Counted from the first letter of the stretch, positions 51,410 to 61,219 are shown. The stretch is 64,000 nucleotides of DNA from CANLBN01 sp050633525 (GCA_050633525.1 JBOEGR010000020.1:62001-126000); one strand, 5' to 3'. Notes: generated by a model from the sequence alone, not told the origin. Program-made: numbers and translations.

Positions 51410-52560
51410 TATGTTATGTCTCCGACGATATTTTTCATATACGCAGAAAAAACCTGATGGTAGCGCTCGCTAGGAATTAAGAAGGCATCATGCCCGTAAG
51501 CAGAGTCAATTTCTGCATAACTTACGGATTTTTTTGCATGTAGTAAGGCGCGCACAATCTCCTGTGAGCGAGCAGGAGAGAAGCGCCAATCGGTTGTAAA
51601 TGAGATAATCAAAAATTTGCACTGTGCGCGACTAAATGCAGCAACTGCATCATCATTATATTCCCGGGCTAAATCAAAGTAGTCGAGTGCGCGAGTCATT
51701 AGGATATAAGTGTTCGCATCAAAACTGTGTGAAAAATTGGCACCCTGATGACGTAGATAGCTTTCTATTTCAAATTCCAATGGTTCATCAATGCCTTGAG
51801 CAAAACTGCCAGAGCGTAGTTCGCGACCAAATTTTTTGCCCATGCCATCATCAGAAAGGTAAGTGATATGACCAATCATACGTGCAACAGCTAAGCCATC
51901 TTTAGGCAAGCTTTGTTCGTCTAAATAACGGCCTTCAAAAAATTGTGGGTCGGCCATAATGGCTTGGCGAGCAGTTTCATTAAAGGCAATGTTTTGAGCA
52001 GTTAATTTCATTGCTGAAGCAATGGCAATGCAATGACCAACACGCTCTGGGTGCTCTAACGCCCAACGCATCGCCTGCATTCCTCCCAAACTGCCACCAA
52101 CAACTGCGGCCCACTTATGGATGCCTAATAAATCCGCTAAACGCTTTTGTGTTTCGACCCAATCACGCACGCGCAGCGTCGGGAAGTCGGCCCCCCATGC
52201 TTGTTTTGTGTCAGGGTTAATGCTGGTGGGGCCGGTTGAACCGTGACAGCCACCTAAATTATTTAAACTGACAACAAAAAAGTGATTGGTGTCGATAGCT
52301 TTGCCGGGGCCAATATAATGATCCCACCAGCCGGGACGCTTATCGTCTTCAGCATATTTTCCAGCGGCATGATGGTGGCCTGACAAAGCATGGCAAATTA
52401 ATACGGCATTAGAATGATCACTGTTTAGCGTACCGTAAGTTTCGTATGTAATATCGTAAGGCGATAGAGTGCGCCCACTGGCTAATGCAAGTGGCTCATC
52501 AAAAGTATGCGATTGTGCTTGGACGATACCAACACTGTCGGTAGGAAATATATTTTCCAT
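51409..52560 (-). CDS. metX: Homoserine O-acyltransferase MetX
   Basis: A 383-residue alpha/beta hydrolase that acylates homoserine for methionine synthesis. The nucleophile elbow is GGSLGGMQAMRW, and ICHALSGHHHAAG and NNLGGCHGSTGPTS are typical. The catalytic Asp is near FTTDWRFSP and the His in YGHDAFLIP. Coupling to metW favours succinyl-CoA as donor, as in Pseudomonas; inferred. Confidence 0.94.
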   Translation of the reverse strand: MENIFPTDSVGIVQAQSHTFDEPLALASGRTLSPYDITYETYGTLNSDHSNAVLICHALSGHHHAAGKYAEDDKRPGWWDHYIGPGKAIDTNHFFVVSLNNLGGCHGSTGPTSINPDTKQAWGADFPTLRVRDWVETQKRLADLLGIHKWAAVVGGSLGGMQAMRWALEHPERVGHCIAIASAMKLTAQNIAFNETARQAIMADPQFFEGRYLDEQSLPKDGLAVARMIGHITYLSDDGMGKKFGRELRSGSFAQGIDEPLEFEIESYLRHQGANFSHSFDANTYILMTRALDYFDLAREYNDDAVAAFSRAQCKFLIISFTTDWRFSPARSQEIVRALLHAKKSVSYAEIDSAYGHDAFLIPSERYHQVFSAYMKNIVGDIT

Positions 52561-52614
52561 AAATTTTACTAGACGAGAATATTAACGAGCGTTAGGTTGT
52601 AATTGTTTGTTGTA

Positions 52615-53202
52615 TTAGAGAATTTGTCCCAGAGCCTGACGAATGCCTCTAAAAATTGCTAGGTTGTCTAGCACAGTCATTACTATCCATAGACCTAAGC
52701 CTGCAAAAAAGATAGAAAAGTCCATTCCGCCAAAAGGGGGTATTAACCGTCTAATCGGTCTTAACACAGGCTCTACAATACTTTGGGCAATTTCTGCCGC
52801 AGGGTTTTGAGCGTGCGGTGCTACCCAGCTAACTATCACTATTAGTAAGAAACAAAAGAAATAGAAATAGAAAAAGATATTGATTAGTTTAAAAAAAGCA
52901 CCAACTAGCAATATTGTTATAGGCAGAACCCCACCAGTCAAGATAATTCCGAGAACAAGAACTGCCAATAAGCTGATGAGGAATGCCATTACTATACTTG
53001 CAAGGTCGATCCCAAAGAGACCCGGAATCATTTTACGAAGAGGGAGTAGCAGGGGGTTTGTTGCTTTGACAATAAATTGTGAAATAGGATTATAAAAGTT
53101 GGCTTTAACCAGTTGCAGTAAAAACCGTGCGATAGTAATACCAATATATAGTGTGGTAAATATCTTAACGATTTGGAAAACAATTAGCAGTAATACATCC
53201 AT
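52615..53202 (-). CDS. yggT: YggT family membrane protein
   Basis: A 195-residue inner-membrane protein with two tandem YGGT repeats: NPISQFIVKATNPLLLPLRK in the first half and the matching AQSIVEPVLRPIRRLIPPFGG in the second (core EPVLRPIRRLIPP). It has a role in osmotic or envelope homeostasis in related species. It lies 18 bp after proC and is probably cotranscribed with yggS-proC. Confidence 0.92.
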   Translation of the reverse strand: MDVLLLIVFQIVKIFTTLYIGITIARFLLQLVKANFYNPISQFIVKATNPLLLPLRKMIPGLFGIDLASIVMAFLISLLAVLVLGIILTGGVLPITILLVGAFFKLINIFFYFYFFCFLLIVIVSWVAPHAQNPAAEIAQSIVEPVLRPIRRLIPPFGGMDFSIFFAGLGLWIVMTVLDNLAIFRGIRQALGQIL

Positions 53203-53220
53203 AACAAATTCTTCAGTCTA

Positions 53221-54036
53221 TTAGGTGAATTCTAAAGCCATAGCTTTTGAGTGTTTGGCGCAAGCAACCATAGCATCGTCTACAGCTTGGTTAAAGCCCG
53301 CTTGCTTAAAGCTAAGTATGGCTTGTTCTGTTGTGCCACCCGGTGAGGTTACGCGTCGCCTAAGTTCCGCCACGCCTACATCACTCTGTTGTGCTAGTGT
53401 AGCGGCTCCGGCGGCAGTTTGCAGCGTTAATTGTTGAGCCTGCTCTGCTGATAGGCCTTGTTTGATCCCAGCCTCGATCATCGCCTCCATAAACAAGAAG
53501 AAGTAAGCCGGTCCGCTGCCTGACACGGCGGTAACGCTATCGATTAGATCCTCTGAATCCAGCCAGATACTGATGCCAATTGCATTCAATAAGCTTTCTG
53601 CCTGTTGTTTTTGCGCTGGGCTTACCTGTTCATTTGCATACAAGCCTGTCGCCCCTTGCCCCACTAATGCGGGTGTATTGGGCATGCAGCGAACAATGGC
53701 TGCCGAGCCACCGAACCATTGCTCAAGGCTACTACTATTGATGCCTGCTGCAATGGAGATAATAAGAGTATGAGGCTTGATTGCCGCTTTTAAAGCCAAT
53801 GCGACGGATTTTAATACTTGCGGTTTTACGGCCAATACCAGCACTTCTGCATGAAGGCAGGCTTGGGTGTTATCGGCCTCAGTGAGAATACCAAATTTCT
53901 CGCTGAGAGCGGCTAATGTGGCTTCATTGGGGTCGCTCGCAGTAATGGCTTTAGGTTCGTAACCCTCAGCGACTAAGCCACCGATAATACTGTTTGCCAT
54001 ATTGCCAGCACCAATAAAGGTGATATTTGCCGTCAT
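53221..54036 (-). CDS. proC: Pyrroline-5-carboxylate reductase ProC
   Basis: The last enzyme of proline synthesis. The Rossmann motif is FIGAGNMANSIIGGL and the C-terminal signature is GVAELRRRVTSPGGTTEQAI (core RRVTSPGGTTEQA). MPNTPALVG and SGSGPAYFF are also present. The ATG at 54036 gives 271 residues and the canonical MTANITFIGAG start after GAGAG. Upstream in-frame starts run into yggS and are rejected. Confidence 0.95.
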   Translation of the reverse strand: MTANITFIGAGNMANSIIGGLVAEGYEPKAITASDPNEATLAALSEKFGILTEADNTQACLHAEVLVLAVKPQVLKSVALALKAAIKPHTLIISIAAGINSSSLEQWFGGSAAIVRCMPNTPALVGQGATGLYANEQVSPAQKQQAESLLNAIGISIWLDSEDLIDSVTAVSGSGPAYFFLFMEAMIEAGIKQGLSAEQAQQLTLQTAAGAATLAQQSDVGVAELRRRVTSPGGTTEQAILSFKQAGFNQAVDDAMVACAKHSKAMALEFT

Positions 54037-54094
54037 AGTTTGTCTCTCATACCGAATAAATCCAATCATTGTACTGTATTTGGGCGATGAGTTA

Positions 54095-54766
54095 TTAGGC
54101 TCTTTTGCCAAAGATAGCAGTGCCGACACGTACGATGGTTGAGCCAGCGGCGATAGCGGCGTCCATATCATTAGACATGCCAATGGATAAGGTATTCATA
54201 TCAGGGTATTGCTTCATGGCAGTGGCTACACTTTGAAAGGTCTGTAGTTGCTGTTGTGTATCATTGTTGGCGCTGGGAATGGCCATGAGTCCCTTAAGCG
54301 CTATTCGAGGTAGTTTGCTGACTTCATCTACTAAAGCAGGTAACTGTTCAAGAGTTACTCCTGATTTTGAGGGCTCATTATCGATGTTGATTTGTAGGCA
54401 GAGCTGTAAGGGAGGCAATGAATCTGGCCTTTGTGAGCTTAAGCGTTTTGCGATTTTCAAACGGTCAACACTGTGAACCCAGCTGAAATGTTCGGCGATT
54501 TCTTTGGTCTTATTGGATTGGATTGGCCCAATAAAATGCCACTCTATATCTAAGTCGGCGAGAGCGTTTTGCTTTTCTCGCGCTTCTTGTAAGTAATTCT
54601 CCCCGAATGCATGTTGCCCTAAGGTGTAGGCCGCGCGTAAGTCCGCAGCGGTTCGTGTTTTGCTCACGGCTAATAATTGAACAGACCCCGACTCTCGACC
54701 GTTATCGTTAATCGCTTTGTCAATTTGCTGCCGTACGTGCGACAATCGTGCTTCAAGTGTGGTCAT
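54095..54766 (-). CDS. yggS: PLP homeostasis protein YggS (PROSC)
   Basis: A pyridoxal-phosphate-binding protein without known catalytic activity that helps control vitamin B6 pools. The PLP lysine is in LLAVSKTRTA. FGENYLQEA, WHFIGPIQSNK and SIGMSNDMDAAI are conserved. The ATG at 54766 gives 223 residues and follows TTTGGAAG; a start at 54796 adds ten non-conserved residues. First gene of yggS-proC-yggT, divergent from pilT. Confidence 0.94.
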   Translation of the reverse strand: MTTLEARLSHVRQQIDKAINDNGRESGSVQLLAVSKTRTAADLRAAYTLGQHAFGENYLQEAREKQNALADLDIEWHFIGPIQSNKTKEIAEHFSWVHSVDRLKIAKRLSSQRPDSLPPLQLCLQINIDNEPSKSGVTLEQLPALVDEVSKLPRIALKGLMAIPSANNDTQQQLQTFQSVATAMKQYPDMNTLSIGMSNDMDAAIAAGSTIVRVGTAIFGKRA

Positions 54767-54940
54767 AGCTTCCAAAATAACATAAGAAATGTGCAATTAT
54801 TTGCATCAAGGCACGGCCTAATGATTCAATAGCCGCTATAGTTAATCAGAGGTGTTTTATGGGCCTTCAGCTATGTAAACACTCATAACAAAGAATATGC
54901 ACCCCTCACCCATTTTATAAGCAATATATACGACTTTACT

Positions 54941-55975
54941 ATGGATATTACTGAACTACTGGCTTTTAGTGCCAAACAAGGCGCATCTGATTTACATATT
55001 TCGGGTGGTTTGCCGCCCATGATTCGTATTGATGGTGATATTCGCCGCATCAATTTACCGGCGATGGACCACAAGCAGGTTCATGGCCTTATTTACGAAA
55101 TCATGAATGATAAGCAGCGTAAGGATTACGAAGAGTTTTTAGAAACGGATTTTTCGTTTGAGGTGCCAGGTGTTGCTCGCTTTCGTGTGAATGCCTTTAA
55201 TCAAAGTCGAGGCGCGGCGGCGGTATTTCGTACCATTCCATCAAAAGTGCTGACGATGGAAGATTTAGGTTTGGGGCAAGTGTTTCGAGATATTGTTTCA
55301 GTGCCGCGTGGTTTGGTTTTAGTGACAGGGCCAACAGGCTCAGGTAAATCGACTACTTTGGCTGCTATGGTGGACTATATTAATGATAATAAATATGAGC
55401 ATATTCTCACCATCGAAGACCCTATTGAATTTGTTCATGAAAGTAAGAAGTGTTTGATCAATCAGCGCGAAGTGCATAAGGATACACATGGTTTTTCTGA
55501 AGCGCTGCGCTCGGCTTTGCGTGAAGATCCCGATATTATTCTAGTGGGCGAGCTACGTGACCTCGAAACGATTCGCCTTGCGCTTACCGCTGCTGAAACC
55601 GGTCATTTGGTGCTGGGAACTTTGCATACGACCTCTGCAGCAAAAACGATTGACCGTGTGATCGATGTTTTCCCTGCTGCGGAAAAAGATATGGTGAGGT
55701 CGATGTTGGCTGAATCGTTGGAAGCGGTGATTTCGCAGACCCTAATGAAGAAAAACTCGGGTGGTCGTGTCGCTGCACATGAAATCATGCGCGGGACTCC
55801 AGCCATTCGTAACTTAATTCGTGAAGATAAAGTGGCGCAAATGTATTCGGCTATTCAAACGGGTGGTTCGATTGGTATGCAAACCATGGATCAATGTTTG
55901 GGTGATCTTGTCGCGCGACACATTATTAATCGTGATGTTGCGAGAGAAAAAGCGAAATTACCAGAAAACTTCTAG
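54941..55975 (+). CDS. pilT: Type IV pilus retraction ATPase PilT
   Basis: A 344-residue hexameric ATPase that depolymerises pili to power twitching. It has ASDLHISGG at the N terminus, Walker A GPTGSGKSTT (about residue 130), the Asp box TIEDPIEF, Walker B ILVGELRD and the His box TGHLVLGTLHT. The retraction motif AIRNLIRE is present near the C terminus. It is followed by pilU after 60 bp. Confidence 0.97.
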   Translation: MDITELLAFSAKQGASDLHISGGLPPMIRIDGDIRRINLPAMDHKQVHGLIYEIMNDKQRKDYEEFLETDFSFEVPGVARFRVNAFNQSRGAAAVFRTIPSKVLTMEDLGLGQVFRDIVSVPRGLVLVTGPTGSGKSTTLAAMVDYINDNKYEHILTIEDPIEFVHESKKCLINQREVHKDTHGFSEALRSALREDPDIILVGELRDLETIRLALTAAETGHLVLGTLHTTSAAKTIDRVIDVFPAAEKDMVRSMLAESLEAVISQTLMKKNSGGRVAAHEIMRGTPAIRNLIREDKVAQMYSAIQTGGSIGMQTMDQCLGDLVARHIINRDVAREKAKLPENF

Positions 55976-56035
55976 TCGAGTTTTATATTGTATTAAATGA
56001 GAAATAGAAGTGGATATTTATTTTAGGAGCCAGAT

Positions 56036-57184
56036 GTGGAATTCGATCGATTATTAAAAACTATGGTTGAAAAAGGTGCGTCAGATTTATTTGTGACAGC
56101 TGGCTTGCCACCTTCTATTAAATTACACGGTCGAGTGACCCCGCTGTCAACAACGCCATTAACGCCAGAAAAATCTCGTGAACTTGTTATGGGTGTAATG
56201 AATGAAGGTCAGCGAGAAGAGTTTTTGAGAACCAAAGAATTAAACTTTGCGATCAGTGCGCGTGGTATAGGCCGTTTCCGTTGTAGTGCATTTTATCAGC
56301 GTAACTTAGCGGGCATGGTGTTGCGTCGAATTGAAACCAATATCCCAACAGTTGATGGCTTGGGTTTGCCAGAAATCATTAAAGAACTGGCGATGACAAA
56401 GCGTGGTTTAATTATATTTGTGGGTGCAACGGGCACAGGTAAGTCGACATCTTTGGCATCAATGATTGGTCACCGTAATCGTAATAGTAAGGGCCATATT
56501 ATTTCAATTGAAGATCCGATTGAATTTATTCACCAGCATCAAGGTTGTATTATTACTCAGCGTGAGGTCGGTTTAGATACTGAATCATTTGATGTTGCAT
56601 TGAAAAACACCTTGCGTCAGGCGCCAGATGTTATTCTTATTGGTGAGGTTCGTAGCCGCGAGACCATGGAGCAAGCCATCACATTTGCTGAGACGGGTCA
56701 CCTGTGCTTATGCACGCTTCACGCAAATAATGCTAACCAAGCATTGGATCGTATTCTGCATTTTTTCCCAGCCGATCGTCACCAGCAATTATGGATGGAT
56801 TTATCGCTTAATTTAAAAGCGATGATTGCACAGCAATTAATTCCTACGCCTGACGGCAACGGTCGTCGCGCTTGTATGGAAATTTTATTAAATACGCCGT
56901 TAGCATCCGATTTAATTCGCAAAGGTGCGGTAAGTGACTTGAAAGAGTTGATGAAGAAATCTACCGAAATGGGTATGCAGACTTTCGACCAAGCTTTGTA
57001 CGAACTTTATGATGCGGGAGAAATTACTTACGAAGACGCTTTGGCTCATGCGGATTCGGCAAATGATTTACGTCTTCTTATTAAGTTGGCGTCGGAATCG
57101 GATTCTGAATATTTATCGCATGCAGCAGATGAGTTAGCAATTGAAGAGGATGAGGTTGGTAAAGATAATTTCTTTCGTCGTTAA
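56036..57184 (+). CDS. pilU: PilT-dependent retraction ATPase PilU
   Basis: A 382-residue PilT paralogue that strengthens retraction. Walker A is GATGTGKSTS, the Asp box SIEDPIEF, Walker B ILIGEVRS and His box TGHLCLCTLHA. A longer acidic C-terminal tail than PilT is typical of PilU. The start is GTG at 56036 after AGGAG. The 3' end overlaps the convergent ruvX by 4 bp. Confidence 0.96.
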   Translation: MEFDRLLKTMVEKGASDLFVTAGLPPSIKLHGRVTPLSTTPLTPEKSRELVMGVMNEGQREEFLRTKELNFAISARGIGRFRCSAFYQRNLAGMVLRRIETNIPTVDGLGLPEIIKELAMTKRGLIIFVGATGTGKSTSLASMIGHRNRNSKGHIISIEDPIEFIHQHQGCIITQREVGLDTESFDVALKNTLRQAPDVILIGEVRSRETMEQAITFAETGHLCLCTLHANNANQALDRILHFFPADRHQQLWMDLSLNLKAMIAQQLIPTPDGNGRRACMEILLNTPLASDLIRKGAVSDLKELMKKSTEMGMQTFDQALYELYDAGEITYEDALAHADSANDLRLLIKLASESDSEYLSHAADELAIEEDEVGKDNFFRR

Positions 57185-57609
57185 GTCGAAATTGTTTGCG
57201 AGCGAAACCAGTCTTCTAAAATCATTTGTGCGGCTAAAGAGTCGATAGGTTCTTTTTTATAATCCCCTTTATGGCCTCTCTCTTTTGCTTCTTGTTTTGT
57301 CGCAAAACTCGTTAGGCGTTCATCCATAAAGTCGATTGGTGTACCAAAACGCCCATGCAGTCGGTTGCCAAATTTTTTGGCCCGACGACTTAATTCGCTT
57401 TCGGAATCGTCCATATTCAGGGGCAGGCCAATGATTAATATCGTTGGCTTCCACTCATCGATAATATTTTTAATGGTGTCCCAATTGGGTATGCCATCTT
57501 TTGCTTTAATAGGGGGAAGTGCTTGGCTAGTGCCTGTTAGCGATTGTCCGTAAGCAATGCCAATACTGCGCAAGCCAAAATCAAAGGCGAGGGCGGTTAA
57601 AGTAGACAT
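57181..57609 (-). CDS. ruvX: Putative pre-16S rRNA nuclease RuvX/YqgF
   Basis: A 142-residue RNase H-fold protein. It has the catalytic Asp in LAFDFGLRSIGIAYG, IIGLPLNMDDSESE and DERLTSFATKQEA, with the last Asp in PIDSLAAQMIL. It processes the 5' end of 16S rRNA in E. coli. It is 9 bp downstream of yqgE, as in many gammaproteobacteria. Confidence 0.94.
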   Translation of the reverse strand: MSTLTALAFDFGLRSIGIAYGQSLTGTSQALPPIKAKDGIPNWDTIKNIIDEWKPTILIIGLPLNMDDSESELSRRAKKFGNRLHGRFGTPIDFMDERLTSFATKQEAKERGHKGDYKKEPIDSLAAQMILEDWFRSQTIST

Positions 57610-57618
57610 AGGGTTTGC

Positions 57619-58176
57619 TCAAGAATGGCCGGATTGGTTAGATAATAAGTTTACGTCGATACCTAATTTGCGTGCTGCGGATGCCCAACGTTGATCACAA
57701 TCAATCTCAAAAAGAATTTCCTGATCTGCGGGAACCGTTAGCCAGCTATTCGCCGCGATCTCGGCTTCTAATTGCCCGGCGTCCCAGCCAGCGTAACCCA
57801 GTGCTACCATCACATCCTGTGGGCCTTCGTCTCTTGCCATGTCTTCAAGAATGTCTTTTGAGCCTGTTAGGTTAATGCCTTCAGTGATCGTCATGGTTGT
57901 TTCCCATGACTTGTCTCCTGAGTGGAGCACAAAGCCCCGCTCTTTTTGTACAGGGCCGCCATAGTACAGGGGTGACTCTTCTACGTTATCGTGAATATTG
58001 TAATCTAGGTGCGTAAATAGTTCGCGAATATTGAGACTCAAAGGTTGGTTGATGACAATGCCCATGGCCCCATTTTCATGATGCTCACAGATATACGTCA
58101 CACTTTGCTTGAAGTTGGGATCAGGTAAGCCTGGCATGGCAATTAAGAAATGATTTTTAAATGAGCTAAATGACAT
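57619..58176 (-). CDS. yqgE: YqgE/AlgH family protein (UPF0301)
   Basis: A 185-residue cytoplasmic protein of the UPF0301 family: NHFLIAMPGLPDPNFKQSV (core LIAMPGLPDPNF), CEHHENGAMGIVINQPL, YYGGPVQKERGFVLH and GYAGWDAGQLE. In Pseudomonas AlgH affects alginate and other traits; the molecular role is unknown. It is cotranscribed with ruvX. Confidence 0.94.
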   Translation of the reverse strand: MSFSSFKNHFLIAMPGLPDPNFKQSVTYICEHHENGAMGIVINQPLSLNIRELFTHLDYNIHDNVEESPLYYGGPVQKERGFVLHSGDKSWETTMTITEGINLTGSKDILEDMARDEGPQDVMVALGYAGWDAGQLEAEIAANSWLTVPADQEILFEIDCDQRWASAARKLGIDVNLLSNQSGHS

Positions 58177-58273
58177 AATTCGCTAAGTTTGTGACAGTAA
58201 TAAAAGCATGGGGCCTGCTGCACAAGTATGCAAGTTTTAATCAGAAACGCAACGAAATAATACGCTGGATAAC

Positions 58274-59179
58274 CTAATTGCTAGTCGAAAGCCCATTGAT
58301 TTCAAAGTGCCATGTACGAATGATGGCCATTTGATCGTAGTCTTTTCTAATATCGGCGGGGAAAGGCTGAAAGGGTGCGGCACGATGAATAATTTGTAAC
58401 GCGGCATCATCCAGAATGCGATGTCCGGATGAGTCCAAAATCTCGGCTTTAATTAAAGAGCCATCCCATTTGATAATGCTTTGTAAGCGAAGGCTCCCCG
58501 TAATGTTTTGGCTGACGGCTTCGCGAGGGAAGTTTTGATTGCCAACGACTTCTACTTTTCGCGTCCAATCATTGAGATAAGCAGCATCCCTAGAGGCTTT
58601 AGTTGAAACTGATGTAAGTACCAACTCACGTGGACGTCTCGCATATTGCTGCCGTTGTTTGTCTAGCTTTGCGTTTAAGCTGGCTATTTCCTTGCTGATG
58701 CTTTGAATGTCTCTTGCGTCTTTACCATCTTGAGTGTCGTTTTTAGCATTGTCGTTGGGGGTGATGTTGACTTTACTGTCGGCATTGGCGGTATTAATGA
58801 CCTGATTTTCTAATGGTTTATCAACGGAAGCGCGTTTCTCATCTAGGGTTTGAGTGTCTTCAATTGTTTGGCTGCTGAAAGGAGATAGTTTGTCGGTCGT
58901 AATTTCTTTTACTTCTTCCAGTGATCCGCTGCCTTTCTGGTTAGATTGAGCGACAAAATCAGCTTCTTCTGGAATATCATTGGATTCGCTAGTGGCTAAG
59001 GTAACGGTGACGCTGGGCGCGCTATCATCTGGCTGGCTCAGTTCAAATGCGATACCAAAAATAACGAGCCCGTGTAGTGCGGCGGCTAGGAATAAGGTGA
59101 AGCTAAGCCGGTCAGAACTAGATACAGCACTGGTATTGCTGGGGGCGTCGATATTGGTCGTTGGTGCGGATTTAGGCAT
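58274..59179 (-). CDS. tonB: Energy transducer TonB-like protein
   Basis: A 301-residue protein with one N-terminal membrane segment (about residues 25-43) and a long polar linker. A TonB C-terminal domain follows (GSLRLQSIIKWDGSLIKAEI, core SLRLQSIIKWDG; SGHRILDDAALQIIHRAAPF, core LDDAALQII). The linker is not especially Pro-rich, unlike classical TonB; it contains a charged helix (SLNAKLDKQRQQYAR). It corresponds in position to tonB3 beside gshB and pilG in Pseudomonas, which has been linked to twitching. No exbBD is nearby. Overlaps gshB by 8 bp. Confidence 0.88.
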   Translation of the reverse strand: MPKSAPTTNIDAPSNTSAVSSSDRLSFTLFLAAALHGLVIFGIAFELSQPDDSAPSVTVTLATSESNDIPEEADFVAQSNQKGSGSLEEVKEITTDKLSPFSSQTIEDTQTLDEKRASVDKPLENQVINTANADSKVNITPNDNAKNDTQDGKDARDIQSISKEIASLNAKLDKQRQQYARRPRELVLTSVSTKASRDAAYLNDWTRKVEVVGNQNFPREAVSQNITGSLRLQSIIKWDGSLIKAEILDSSGHRILDDAALQIIHRAAPFQPFPADIRKDYDQMAIIRTWHFEINGLSTSN

Positions 59180-60125
59180 GTTTTAGTTGTTGGCTTATGG
59201 CGTTGATTAGTCGTTGCCCGATTGCGGTGTCATAGGCCTTGTCTATTTCTCTTGCGCAGGTTGGGCTAGTTACATTGATTTCTGTTAAATAATCACCGAT
59301 CACGTCTAAGCCAACAAATAGCAGCCCTTTTTCTATTAGAGAGGGTGCGACTTGCGATACTATCCAGTGATCCCTTTCTGAGAGCGCCTGTGGTCGTCCG
59401 CTACCGCCCGCTGCTAGATTTCCTCGTGTCTCCCCTTTCGCGGGAATTCTTGCTAAAGCATAAGGGACGGCTTCTCCGTTAACCACTAAAATTCGTTTAT
59501 CTCCGTTAGTAATCTCGGGAACGAATTTTTGGGCCATGATGTATTCTTGTCCTTGATTGGTTAATGTTTCTAAAATAACGCCGATATTGGAGTCTCCGGG
59601 TTTGCATCGAAAAATACCTGTTCCGCCCATGCCGTCTAAAGGTTTGAAAATGACGTCTTTGTGCTCGTCATAAAACTGCTTTAGGTGGTCGGCATTGCTG
59701 CTCACTCTCAGAGGGGGGCAGCATTGTGGGAACTGCGTGGCAAACAACTTTTCGTTACAATCGCGCAGACTTCTAGGGTGGTTGACGACAAGGCAGCCTT
59801 GCTTATGTGCGGCTTCGAGGATATAAGTGCTGTGCAGGAATGCGCTATCAAAAGGAGGGTCTTTGCGCATGAGAATGGCGTCCAGTTCACCCAGTGGGGC
59901 GGTAGAGGGCTCTCCCAGTTCGTACCAGTGTTTGTTATCATCAAACACGGTGAGTTCGCGCATGGAGCCCATGGCAATACTGTTATCTAAAAAGAGGTCC
60001 TGCATCTCCATATAGCGCAGTTCCCACCCCGCTTTTGCAGCGGCGAGGAGTAGAGCAAGTGTAGTATCCTTGTAGGCTGAAATTTGACCTATGGGGTCCA
60101 TGACAACACCAAGTGTGACAGACAT
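59172..60125 (-). CDS. gshB: Glutathione synthetase GshB
   Basis: A 317-residue ATP-grasp enzyme joining gamma-glutamylcysteine and glycine. It has MDPIGQISAYKDTT at the N terminus, MRKDPPFDSAF, FKPLDGMGGTGIFR, GDKRILVVNGE and GETRGNLAAGGSG, then GLDVIGDYLTEINVTSPT (core EINVTSPT). First gene of gshB-tonB, divergent from pilG. Confidence 0.96.
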   Translation of the reverse strand: MSVTLGVVMDPIGQISAYKDTTLALLLAAAKAGWELRYMEMQDLFLDNSIAMGSMRELTVFDDNKHWYELGEPSTAPLGELDAILMRKDPPFDSAFLHSTYILEAAHKQGCLVVNHPRSLRDCNEKLFATQFPQCCPPLRVSSNADHLKQFYDEHKDVIFKPLDGMGGTGIFRCKPGDSNIGVILETLTNQGQEYIMAQKFVPEITNGDKRILVVNGEAVPYALARIPAKGETRGNLAAGGSGRPQALSERDHWIVSQVAPSLIEKGLLFVGLDVIGDYLTEINVTSPTCAREIDKAYDTAIGQRLINAISQQLKHA

Positions 60126-60417
60126 CTAAAAACCCTTAAATTCAATGGCAAGTGTTAGGCTAGAGTCTACAATAGATAATGAGTTTTATCAGTTAATTGA
60201 GTGACATACAGGACTTTCTTCATAAAATGTTTGAAATTTATGTGGTCTTTATAGATAAATGCCTTGGTCTGTGTTAAAAACTATCCCTCACTTAGCTGTA
60301 ACGGTTCGGGCATCTTTTGCTCAAGAGTTTTGATTGACAAAACAGCTATTGTAACTGTTCACACATAGACTAGTATTTATCCATAGATTAATAATATAAA
60401 TAGAGGAAGTAGGTTGT

Positions 60418-60798
60418 ATGAGCGTAACTCTGGATAGCCTGAAAGTGATGGTAATCGATGATAGTAAAACCATCCGGCGTACAGCAGAGACGTTGTTAAC
60501 CAAAGCGGGCTGTGAAGTGGTGACAGCGACCGATGGTTTTGATGCCTTAGCCAAGATTGCCGATACGCGCCCAGATATCATCTTCGTCGACATTATGATG
60601 CCTCGATTAGATGGCTATCAAACCTGCGCGTTGATTAAGAACAATAGCGAATTCAAAAAAACACCCGTCATCATGCTATCCAGTAAAGATGGCCTTTTCG
60701 ACAAAGCCAAGGGTCGCATAGTGGGTTCAGACCAGTATTTGACCAAACCATTTAGCAAGACAGAATTACTTAACTCTATTGAAGCTCATATTGCTTAA
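60418..60798 (+). CDS. pilG: Twitching motility response regulator PilG
   Basis: A 126-residue single-domain CheY-like receiver. The acidic pair is in VMVIDDSKT, the phospho-acceptor Asp in IIFVDIMMPR, the Ser/Thr in VIMLSSKDG and Lys in YLTKPFSK. It is the output regulator of the Pil-Chp chemosensory system, acting on pilus extension. Start preceded by GAGGAAG. The preceding spacer (60126-60417) shows no further clear feature. Confidence 0.95.
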   Translation: MSVTLDSLKVMVIDDSKTIRRTAETLLTKAGCEVVTATDGFDALAKIADTRPDIIFVDIMMPRLDGYQTCALIKNNSEFKKTPVIMLSSKDGLFDKAKGRIVGSDQYLTKPFSKTELLNSIEAHIA

Positions 60799-60853
60799 TA
60801 AGCTATCAATAGTATAAAACTACATAGATAAGATTAAGGTGCCACAAAAGACT

Positions 60854-61219
60854 ATGGTTAATATCCTAATTATTGATGACTCTCCTACAGAGGTATACAA
60901 GTTAACAACTATCTTGGAGCAGAATAATTACTCTGTTCAGGTTGCTAGCAGTGGTGAAGAGGGTTTGAAGATGGCTCAAGTGACACGCCCTGAGTTGATT
61001 TTGATGGATGTCGTTATGCCGGGCGTTAATGGTTTTCAGGCGACTCGTCAATTGAGTCGGAATGCCGTTACTAAAGATATTCCGGTCATTATTGTTTCTA
61101 CTAAGGATCAAGATACAGATAAAGTTTGGGGGATGCGCCAAGGTGCTCGTGCTTACTTAGTTAAGCCGGTTGCTGAGTCACAACTCTTGAAAGCAGTCTC
61201 TGACGCTTTGGCCGGCTAA
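60854..61219 (+). CDS. pilH: Twitching motility response regulator PilH
   Basis: A CheY-like receiver of the Pil-Chp system, thought to limit PilG signalling or act on retraction. From the ATG at 60854 (MVNILIIDDSPTEVYKL) it is 121 residues, as in Pseudomonas. An in-frame GTG at 60839 adds five residues. The phospho-acceptor is in LILMDVVMPG and Lys in AYLVKPVAE. SPTEVYKL after the acidic pair is PilH-specific. Confidence 0.95.
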   Translation: MVNILIIDDSPTEVYKLTTILEQNNYSVQVASSGEEGLKMAQVTRPELILMDVVMPGVNGFQATRQLSRNAVTKDIPVIIVSTKDQDTDKVWGMRQGARAYLVKPVAESQLLKAVSDALAG

